From NCBI GenBank assembly GCA_005408345.1, contig SEMN01000026.1, positions 1,713,536-1,777,535 of the forward strand: DNA of 64,000 bases, read 5' to 3'. The notes beneath the pieces are model-generated. The model did not search any database and had not been told where the DNA came from. It saw nothing but the letters and a program-made list of their open reading frames with translations. Shown piece after piece: positions 13,101 to 24,625 of this stretch. This DNA is from Macquaria australasica (taxonomy: Eukaryota > Chordata > Actinopteri > Centrarchiformes > Percichthyidae). Both the position numbers and the translations under genes were made by a program. How positions within the stretch are numbered: the stretch's first letter is position 1; every line of letters starts with the position of its first letter.

Positions 13101-14220
13101 GCAGGACATTTAGCGTGGGGCTAACGCGCTACTCACTGGCAGCTCTGATTCAAGCCACATTTCTTTGCTTCTTTACCAGAGGACCATCCACCGCTCTCTT
13201 AAATGAGAACATTGTGGGATGAACTGCAGTTTTAATTCTCCCTGGGACGACCGACTGTAAACAAACTCTCTCACCCAGAGAAACATACTGAGAAGAAAAA
13301 AAAAAAAAAAAAAGGACAGGGAAAAAATGATTTGTTTCCCCTGCATGTGTGCCCTGTTTATGTTGAACGACCTTTACAAACACAACTGACAAGCGGAAAA
13401 GAAAAACAGGATGGCTGGGCAGGAGTGAAACCTCAAACAGCAGGAGATCAAGTGTTGGATTTGTGTTGCACTGGGAAGTGAGTGGGCTATATTTATTTGA
13501 CACTCGGTCCTAGGTGGGCCTAACAAGCCGCCTCAGTTTCCTGGCGGTATTCGGGAGGGCCGCCGGGGGCCGCGGTTGCTTATGAACGCACCTTCCATGA
13601 CGACACGACATGTAGACAGAGCCGTCCTCGCTGCCCACCACGAAATTGTTGACATCTCCGAGAGGGAAAGACATGGAGGTGACAGCTACAGCTTTGGACT
13701 GCTTGAACACCAGCTCCATACTGTCCTGTGGAGGGGAAGGCAGCATGGAACAACATCCTTAACAAGCTCCCTGCTCAGGCTTTATGTTAACACACATTCT
13801 GCCAAGCACAACCTATAAAAATCACTTGACAGTTTATTAATGTTTAATCTAAATTCAACTAGCACTTTATAAAAAAATGGAAGTTTGACATTGAAGTCTT
13901 GGCAGGGCAGATGAAATGACACAGCTAGCAAAGTTAATTTCCCTGAAAGTGAAAAATGAGTTGAAGAAAAAAAATAAGGGTAAAGTCGGGGGGAAATACC
14001 AAACTGGAATGCTAAAACGAAGCAGTCTGGCCAAAATGCTTGACATTTAGCATGAATGGGAGGGACAGGAAGTGTGTGGAAAGTGAAACTGAAGAGACAA
14101 AGTACACAAAATGTAAAAGCTAAGACCAACTCTTTAAAATGTGATGCATCATTAACATAGCAATTAAATGTTAAGGTTCAATCTTAAATCCTAATTCCTC
14201 TGACCACCGTAGGAGAAAAG

Positions 14221-14268
<48 letters not shown>

Positions 14269-17200
14269 GTTACCTGCGGCTGAGAGAGCATGTCCAGACT
14301 CCAGGAGCACATCTTGCCATCAGTGGAGATGCTGATCAGGTTGTTGGCGTTCTGGGTGCCAACCACATTCACACAGTATACTGGGTGCTGCAAAGAGAAT
14401 GAGGACGTTTACTCTTCTGCTGTATTAAAATAAAGCACGAGCCCGCTGTGTCAGCTGTTGAGTGTACCGTATGTGCTGCTGCTGACAGGGGAGTCCTCTG
14501 CACCGGGGTCCTCTTGTTGCTCCTGTTGTCCCACAGTACAATCTGCCCTGAGTATGTCCCCCCCACCACAACGTTAGGGTGGAATTTGGCGAACGCAGCC
14601 GACATAACAGCAGACTGTCAGAAAGAGGGGAAAAAGAGAGAAAGGGACAGGCAATGTTTAGCCTCTCTGGTGAAGAAGAAGTACATGTTTATAGTGAGAC
14701 AGCCCGGCGGCAGCTCTCTAGAAATGCACCAACATGTCACATCCAATCAAAGGAGCAAGAATGCATCCAGGCCCAACTCATGCAAAATCTGTGTGGTAGG
14801 GCTGGTCAGTACGGCTCAATTAATATTATGCCTTTTGACATTACATAACATCATGATGCCCCTTAAACCGTACATATAGTCCATTAAAATACCATAACAT
14901 AATACAATCCATTAATTATCCCCATGTTTGGTGTGAACCCCTGAATTTGCCCCTGAAATGAAAAATGGTCCTTTTAAAAAGGTACAAATGAAGGGGCACA
15001 TGTAATGTTATTTTGTACCTTTTAAAGGGGTTTCTATCCTTTAAAAACCCCTTAAACCATGCATATAATCCATTAAAAATACTAATAATAATACCTTAAT
15101 ATATTAATTAATCCCAAATTTGAGGCATAAATACCTTAATGCTGTTTGGAATACAAAACCCTTAAAATATCAATTCATTTTCACTCAGTTGCCAGTTTAT
15201 TAGGAACACCTAGTTAAACTTAATGCAGTCTAATAAAACAGTCCTGCAATAAATCTTTCATGAAGGCTATAATGTTCAGTTTTTCTGTAGTAGTTTGTGG
15301 TGCTGTTGAACTGTATGGCATTATACAGAGAGGCGTTTCTGTTATTTAGCCTACCCTCATGGATATAAACAGGGTGGACAAAATAATAGAAACACCTGTC
15401 AGATACAATACAGTTCAACAGCACCACAAACTACATTGTCCAAAATGACCACACAGTTGAATCAACACCTACAGCTACAACAAAAACTGAACATTATAAC
15501 CATCATGAAAGATTTATAGCAGGACTGTTGTATTAGACTGCATTAGTTTCAGCTGGGTGTGTCTAATAAACTGGCAGCTGAGTGTATGTATCCTCTCTGA
15601 AATGGCTTTTCCATTCAGAACAATAAGAACTGCAATCGTTTACACAGACCAGGACTGAAAATGAATGGAAACACAAATCTAGCGTCAAAATAACTTGGGT
15701 GAATTTTCCACTGAGGTAACTGACCACAAGGCAAAACTGTATCAAATCAAAGTTCTGGCTAGATCGTGGCAAAATACTGCTATATCAGCAACACTTGATG
15801 TATTCAAAGTTGGCAATAATCAGAACACGGGAAGCATCAACTTGAACCTGTTGTTTTCCTGCTTCATCTCAAAGTTATAGAACAGTTCTGTGCATGTTCC
15901 CTCTTTCCCAAAACACAAACAAACACATCTTTCGTCACTCATGCCTCAGTTCTTACAGTGCCAACGAAACAAACCTCAAGGCAGGTCAACAGGACTTTTA
16001 TTTACTTTTGGATTATGACTTGATTCATGAATTTGAATTACTTGAGTTTGTTTTTTTTAGGTGGCCTACATGCACTCATCGCTTCACCTATAACAATCTT
16101 AGCTCAGTGTTTTTTCTAGCTGACTTGGAGGCACGGAGAAAACTGCGTTCACACTTCTGTTCAGTTTTATTCATCTGAGCAATACGCCTGCATCTACATC
16201 CGCTCTGGAGGCAACAACATGTGGTTCTACTCAACTTGTCTTGGTGAAGGAGCCTCGGGGCAGGCATTATAATAAGGCTGGGCAGAGCGGAGGAGCTCTG
16301 CTGCTCTCCCTGCTAGCTCGTCTGAACACAGGGCCCTTGTTTAGATGCACATGATAACCAGCCCTGCCCCACACACTTAATCCTGCTGCAGTGCTCGGAT
16401 TCCATTCAACTCCTGCTGCACCACAGGTCTTCTCCGGCGCCTCACGAACATGTGTTTGTGGATAGATGTGGCGGAGGTGGATGCCAGTACGGTGAACTCA
16501 CAATGTAGATGGAGGCAGGGGGGTGAGGGGTGTGGGAGCAGAGGAAGAGGGGGGACGGGGGAGCAAACAGGGGTTGGTTGGCGGTGTTCCACGCTTGTCC
16601 CCACGTCCGGGTGAGGACGTGGGGAGGGGTGGGAGAAAGAAGGCTTTGCTTTGGGTACCTGACAGTGGAAGACGTACTCCGGTGTAGCCTTCTTGTACTT
16701 CATGTTCCACACCAAGGCCACGCCGTCTGGCTCGTGAGGAGCGTCCTCGTTGTTGTTGTATGAGGCAACCAGGAGTTCAGGATACTGGTGACAGAAAAAA
16801 AAAAAAAAAAAAATCAGCCCAAATTAATGTCGGGGGGGGGAGGCAGACATGCCCCCCAGGCTTGGCTCCATACGGACAAGCCTCGCTTGCCCTTTGCGGT
16901 GCTGCTGAATGCCTTAAAGAATGAGTAACCATTTCCTCAAGATTTATGGCTCGTTTAATTAGCTCTACCCCCCCCCCCAAAAGAACTTTGGTAAATTACG
17001 TTTTTATTTCCTTTCATAATTTTAACCAAAAGCTACAGTTCTGAAAGCGCTCAGAGGAACAGTGGTAGACTACATCAGAGCAGCTCATTGAGAATCTAAA
17101 ATTGAAACCCAGTGAAGTGCATATTAAAAACGCAGAGAATGACTACAGAAACACTACCCAGATGTAAACAAACCATTAACCTCTGCTGCCTCCAATACGT

Positions 17201-20200
17201 GATATGAGATTTACAGTTTGTGAATTCATAATTTCAAATCACAAGGGTATGGATATCGCTCTGAGCTAGCAAATGCTGTGAACAAAGAGTTGGTGTTCAA
17301 TCATTGTCAAAAGTCATTGCAGAATGATGCATTAAATGACCTTAGACACCAGAGGAAACAAATCATTATGGCCTCCGACTAAGTGACAATCTACGTGGGA
17401 CATAACTTACTTTTCCTGAGGGACTTGTGGCTAAAAGTAAATGCTGTCAAACTCAAGCTATGTAATCATAAAGCATTATGGCTGTGCAAAGTTAAGTTGT
17501 TTCAACAGCTAATTAGTAGCAATTATACACTATACACAATATTACTTCTATTTTAGCACAAAAACACAATAAATTCATTTTGAGGATTGACACTTTGATA
17601 ATTGCGAACAACTTCTAAATGGTGCTCTGAGAACTGTGTTCAACTGTTTGGTTTAATTACAAAAACTAGACTGACCTGGGGAGACCAGTCCAGGCAGGTG
17701 ACGACACGATGTTTGGACCAGCGCTCATCCATGAACTGCCTGTTGAGAGAGAGCTTTGCTCCGGCCTGGATTTCACTGGGGAAAACAAAGCACCATAAAT
17801 CAATAAAAACACTTCTTCAAAAACCAATTACAAGTTTAAAAAAAAAAAAAAACACTACTTGTTCAATTATTACCCCTCTTTCTCCTCCAGGTCACGACCA
17901 CTGTAGTCAAAGAAGAGGTCCACGTGCTCTGATAGAGCCCGCTCAATAATGCGAGTGCTTTGGTCGAAGAAATTCACAAACTCCTCGGAGTGCAGGATCT
18001 GGAGTTTTTCCTCCTCCGTCAGCTCGTGGGGGGGTACTATACAGAGAAATACAAACTCGCTGAAATGTAGTGAGGATCCCCACTGCTCATTGCCATTATG
18101 ATATAGAATGTGATGCTCTGCTTTACAGGAATAGAAAGCTCTTTGTACCCAGCAACAATTATTATAAAATCCCAAGAAGAACTGAAGCGGCTCAATTTCA
18201 GTGGAGTATTGCAAATATGCATCAGCACTGGTAGAAGAGTACCTTCCTCCTCCTCTTTCTGGTCTGGTTTCTCAGTCTGAGTCTCGACTACCGGTTGAGA
18301 TGGAGCAATTTCTTCCTCCTCTTCTTCCTCTGTTGATCAGAAAGTGAACTATGTTAAACACTGGAAAATACACAGAGTTAAGTTGTATACACCCCATGTC
18401 GGAATTAACATCTTCTTACGCAAGAAATTGTAAATAATTTTGGTTACGATATCAATTTGGTCAAAACTTCAAATGTAAACAGGGAATCAAAATCAAAATT
18501 CACACAACAAAAGATCATCCCTCCATACACACGTTTCATACCTTTCGGTCACTACATCTTCCACCTCCATTATTTTCTTTTTTTCAATAAAAGCTCCACC
18601 CAGTGATTACGGGCACTGATTTTGTATTTCTGCCTTGCATTTGTTTGGTTTGTCAGCACAATGTCGCCTTTCAAAAAGAACCTGCTCTTCTAAAGCAGGG
18701 AAGTTTGTCATTTGTGTTAGAGGGACACAGCGCAGCGGGTGTCTTGTTGTCAAAGGGACCCCTGTCTTTCCCAACTGTTAATGAGACCCTACCCATTCAA
18801 TAGAGAGTCTAGCTGTCAGTGTAGCCATTTCCTCTGTGTCCCAGTAGCAGGTTGCCCCCTTCTAGGCCACAGGGCAGCGGGGCAGAGGGTGTAGAGCAGC
18901 TGCCGTCCCATTGGTCTGGCCAGATGACGGCATGGTGCAAAAGCAGATGGTGATGTTGGGATTGTCTTGTGCTCTTCAGAGGTGGCATGGGGATGGCACA
19001 GAGGTTTTCCGCCTGGCTGCCCCGAGACAAGCTTCTCCCTGAACAGCAAGCCTGCGCAATTACCATCCTAGCAGGAGGTCCTGCAACTCCTATTCAACCT
19101 CAGAGAATGTACAACAAAATACAGGCCAGACCAGCTGGCAAACAGCACACCGGTTCTACCTCGAAGAAGATGAACGCGCTTTTTCAAAACATCTCTTAGA
19201 GACGGTATATAGCCTATGCTTTCAATGTAAAAAATAATAGCAACGGTAGGACAAAACAGATTCATGAGGAGAGGGGAAATACTCGCCTGGTTCCTACAGG
19301 CATTTATCTTGCTATTAGCCTTATAGTTAATCTAAGATGACAGCACCACATGCCAGAATTTGCTTCCTACCGAGATAATCTAAATGATAATGTCATCTGT
19401 CACTTTGTCCATAAAGTGATTTATCCCCTTTCTCAAATGGAGGTTTGGGGAAGAAGGTTATTGGGTACGCTGATGAGTTTACAGAACTGGGTTGATGACA
19501 CAAGCTATTTCAATGTACGGCCATACTCTGCAACCAACAGGACAAGGTTAAAATCTTTCCTTTCAAGGGCCTCAATCAGGCTTAAAGGAAAACAGTAATC
19601 ACTGTCTTTCAGCTAGTCCCGGCCGTGCTCGTCAGCCCTTTCCCTGGTGAGGCAGCCAGAGCAATCAACCTGCCAGGCATTAGGAGCGGATAGACAATCT
19701 GAAAATAAAGGGTATAATGCACCTGCCAGCCAAAATGGCCATTTGGAGAAAAGCTAGTGATCCTGGTGACCCCGCTGGGGATGTGTAGGGGGGTAGTAGC
19801 GCCTAGCGAGGGTGGGTGGTGGAGGAAGGGGGGGAGGGGTTGCATTTAACAGAATTCACCCGGATCACCGATGTCCCATACACTGACATCTCCTCTCAAA
19901 GCAGGCCCAATTATGGCTTTTGTACCACTTAAGAAATAAAAGCTTTTTTTTTGGGGGGGGGGGGGGTGTAATCACAGGTCTTAGTCAGTGGACAATATAT
20001 TAATGCAAACACGTTATGTGGCCAGTGATGTACAAGTATAAAACTAAATGACCTTTGCTCTCCGCTGCAGGTGTCTTCCACTTTCTATACGTCCACACAG
20101 AACAAAGGTCTGACTTCAGCACGTGCAACAGGGTTTTTTTCAGCTGTATAAAAGGCCAATAATGAAACCAGAGGACAAAACTCAACCAATACATATACCC

Positions 20201-23200
20201 ACACACACACAAATATGTGCACTCCTCCTCCTTGTTTCCTAAAATAGACTACCTCTAGCACCAGTTTACAAAATGCAGTTCAAACATTGTGATCAACCTT
20301 TTCCACGTGGTACAACGGCAACATTTGTGGTCGTAGTAGTGTAGCAAATTGCCGCAAGGCAAATAAAAACAAAGACATCAGTCGTCAGACTTCTGTCAAT
20401 CTGATAACACTGTTCCAGACTTAGTCACCTGTGAAACAGGAGTCTATTGTTTTCAACTTCTTCAACATGGTTACACACGTCTCTAATGCCAATGAGGTCT
20501 AAAGATCAACAGACCAACGGTGAGCAGAAACCCAAAGCCAGCACTCTCCTCCTTTTAAAAAAGTCTGTCACAGATAATATATAAACTCATAATCTTGTTA
20601 AATAAGACTGAAAACAAAAACCAGACTGTAAAGGTGCAAATATTCAAACCATACACTAAGAAGAAAAAAAAAAAGGAGAATATACCACATTTTCCGTTCG
20701 AAATGATTAGCTACTGTATGACAGAGGGATACAATAGATATTTAACAGTACTAATCATCAAGTGCATAAAAGCTGACCACAATTACAAGTGGCACTTCAC
20801 ACAAGAAGGCCATTAAGGGCTTTTGTGATTAAAAGTTTTGACCTACCTCTGAATTCAGAGTGATTAAAACAATCACATTCAATTAAATATTAGATTTACT
20901 AAACTGCTCCACATACTCATATTCCTGACAAGCCTTTTTAAACGCTGTACCAGACCAACCACTCCACACACACACACCCCACCCCCCCAACCTCCAACAA
21001 TATCTTACTCCATAATTACAGTCTCTTGTTGAGGAGTGCATACTGATGCTGCATATTACCTACTAGTGCAGTCTGGGAATACTGTTGCGGTGGCACAGAA
21101 ATTCACATCCCTGATGGCTTAAAATCACGACATTTCCTGAAACTACCTACACATGGAAAAGCACTAATTTAAATCTAAAAAATGCGCCTATGTTGTCTGA
21201 TGGTCACAGACTTGGCAAATAAAGATGTAGGCGAATTAATATCAAAATTGTACAGTCAGACACCTGAGGGGAGATTTCAGGGCACACTAGGCTAACAAAG
21301 ACTGTCCAGTTCATCTTGTGTGGTAGAATGAGGCAATACTGCCACCATTAATAACAAACAAAACATATAACCCGAAGATGTGCTCTCCTCAACTCTTCAG
21401 GGGTTTTTCTTTGGGTCAACAGGGCAGGTGATATTAAAATCTTAAATCTTTTACTCCTTTCTCCGAGGTGTCTTGCAGACACTGTGGGAACCCTCAGTTT
21501 GCAGCAGCCGGGGCACGGCTGCCGCTCCCTCTAATGCCACCGCCTGCTGACCTTGAGAGTGCTGCGCCGTTGCCTCCTTTTGACAACATGATAAATCGCT
21601 CAATCAGAGAACAGGCCTGACGCCACCCCACACATCAAAAATGCACCGAGGGGAGCAAGCTGAGAAAGGGGATGCCGTCTCATCGAGTGCCAGAAGTGAT
21701 GGTGTGAAAATGCACAATGTCACTGAGTGTGTTTTGTTATGTGCCTGTTCGGTGAAGGGAGAAGACAGGGAAGCGAGGGAGTTGATGAAATGATTACATA
21801 GTGGCAGAGAGGATAAGGGGGCCTCGTGTTGAACAGCTGGCAGAAACCATCATTGTTTAACACAGTTTTACAATGCCCAGTAGAGTCCAGAGTAAAGAGC
21901 AACAAGGAACAGAGGGATGCTCTTCATCCTTCACTAGTTCTGCTCATAGTTTTCCACAAAATCACACAATTTTATCTTACTCGCGCTGCATGCCACCTCC
22001 GAATTTTCTACACGTCACCTGATAGGACAACAACCAACAATCAGTTCACTGTTTAAAATCCTAACCAGGCTTTCGAGGATGCTTAAATAGATGTGTTAGC
22101 TGATGCAAATAAATTGAGCAAACAGCTAAAAAGACAGACTCATTCCAGCAGCGGTGGGAGTTGGAGGTTTTGCAGGATCTGTGGCTAATTCTGATATCTC
22201 TTTAGAACCCCCCCCCAAAAAAAATAATAATAACACAAAACAAAAAACCTAATCAGGATTTCAGTCGAGCACATTATTCGCCATCTGTCATTACATAAAT
22301 CAGCCAAGAACAAGCAGCACACCCACAAATATTGCATATTTTATGGAACATGTGTTCAACATGTGGATGCTGGTAGTAGCCCAAATATTCTCTTTGGCCA
22401 ACCACATGAAAGCTCCAGTGCAGCAATTACATACATATCGACATGCTTCAGAGGCAGTGAGCAGTTGTATGTGCAGCGCTTCATATCTTCCCCCCAAATC
22501 GCATTTCTCCTTCCTGTCACTGCATTCCTCATTCTGCTCATTAATTATACCAAAGCGAAGTTGGTTGTGAGGTTCAGAGGAGCAGGGCGTGTCTGAATTT
22601 AATCCCTCCTTTGACTTCTTATGTTTCCTGGGCCTCATTTTTCCTTTACTTTCATCTCAAATCAAATCTCTTCCACTTGCTGTTCACTTCCGGTACCCAC
22701 TTGTACGGACCACAATACCCCTGTTACAAATAATTCTCAAGACGTGATGCACCCCTCTAGCAGCAAAACAAACAGTTTGTTAGCAAAGAAGCTATACATT
22801 TTAATGGACCACTACATTTTTGTAAAGCTCTCTATGCATCCACATGGTCAATCACACAGTTAGGTTCATGTATACACAAGTTTTGTCCATTTTTCAAGGT
22901 TAACCTGTATCATATTATGTGAGAATCACCTTCTTTTTGCTGGGTCATGACAGGTGTCTGGGTCTCTTTTGTGTAGGACACAGTTTCACGTGGAGGGAAG
23001 TCCACTTGTGTGACTTTGGCCATTCCCAGTTTCGGAGTTCCACGCCTAAAAGCACAGAACAACTCAAACACTGCACAGCCCAATATCACTGCAAAACAGT
23101 AATGATTTTACCAAGAAAAAAAAAATCATACAAAACAGCCATTCTACTGTACATCTTCTCATCTGTTTTTGTAACAATTTTCACCTCCATGCAAGTGCAA

Positions 23201-24568
23201 GAATCTTGTGCTGATCGCAGTAAGTCAGTGAGTGTTTCATGGGATGGCAAAGACTTCAGATTAGTTTAACAACCAGTGTGAATTTATTATAAGGTTCTGT
23301 CCGACCGCTCTTGCATGCACTGTTTTCCTGGACTGCATTAACTGAATAATGACTTTGAAAGACAAAGTAATCATGCCATAGATTGAGAGAAGGGAAAATG
23401 ACCAGGAAAGGAGAGAAGAGAGTGTCCAGTACCCCAGCTCAGAATCAGAGTGAAGTTGAAGAGTGGACGGGTCAGAGTCCCAGTGCAGAGTCCTGGTTAG
23501 TGTCACAGCAACAAGGCAGCATTAGTGAGAGAGACAAGCAAGCACAAATGAGGAGAGGAAATAAAGTTAGCATTATGGCACACAACATGCTGAGTGGATC
23601 CTATGTCACAAATCAGTTAAATTTACATGTTATTAAAACACACTTCAAACTGGATGTTTTTTTTTCAGTTCAAATCAAGCTTGAATGAGCCCACACAAAA
23701 CTCAGATATGGAAGAATGTAGCTGCTTAAAATGCATGGATGCACGGACCCTCAGAGTGGGATGACAGGGTGTAATGTGCAGCCTGTGGGGCTGATTCAGC
23801 CTGAACTGTGTCACACCAAAGGCTCTGAGTGTTGTGTCGACAGAGAGGGAGGGAGAGAGAGAACCCTCAGGGAGAAAACATGACCTCCATGTGTGTAGGA
23901 AATGGCCGTGCTGGTGAGGGAAATGAGTCAACACGTAGGGGGAACAGCTCCCTGGGCCTGATGGGACACTGGGGGAGCTTGAATTTCAGCCCAGGGAAGG
24001 GGCTCTAATTAGGGGTTAAAAAGTCCCCCAGGCATCACAGCAGCCTGCTGTTTTATTGTTAATTTAGGATCGTCCTAATTCAACGGCACACAAATTAAAT
24101 AAACATGCACTCAGTTGGCATAAACTTGTCATCATTCACTGTATTGGTATGAGACTTTGCAAAAGATTTTAGCTCAGTTGTTCGTAATGTAACCATGTTT
24201 TAAATATATTCACAGCTTTGTCTGGAGATGAAAGTGATGCAAAGGTTACAAAGCAAAAACAGACCTAAGTTTTTCTAAGCAATACTCAAAATACTTTGCT
24301 ACATAACACATCTGCAGTTTAAGTGGCTTGAGAAGCTGTGACAAGGATGCTGGAATCATATTCTTGCTGGCACAAGCATAGATGTTGTAGTAAAGAGCAC
24401 AAAAAGACATATAAAGCTTATAAAGCACTAAGCATTTAAACATTTAGCTTTAGGTAGAGAAATAGCCCTTAATTCTTCCTAAATAGGGATGCTGGCATTG
24501 TTTCCACACTTGTAATGTACTGTACCAGAAGCGGGGAAAGAATGTTGTTACTCACACTGTTTGCTGAG

Positions 24569-24625
<57 letters not shown>

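Noticed and set aside
16377..16721. A long - strand frame with a proline- and arginine-rich tail
   Set aside because: Only its first part is dync1i2 exon 16784-16659; the rest is read-through into the following intron past a good GTACCC donor.
18809..19199. Overlapping frames on both strands of the dync1i2 intron
   Set aside because: No family resemblance, no supporting splice sites, and simply a local lack of stop codons in GC-richer sequence.
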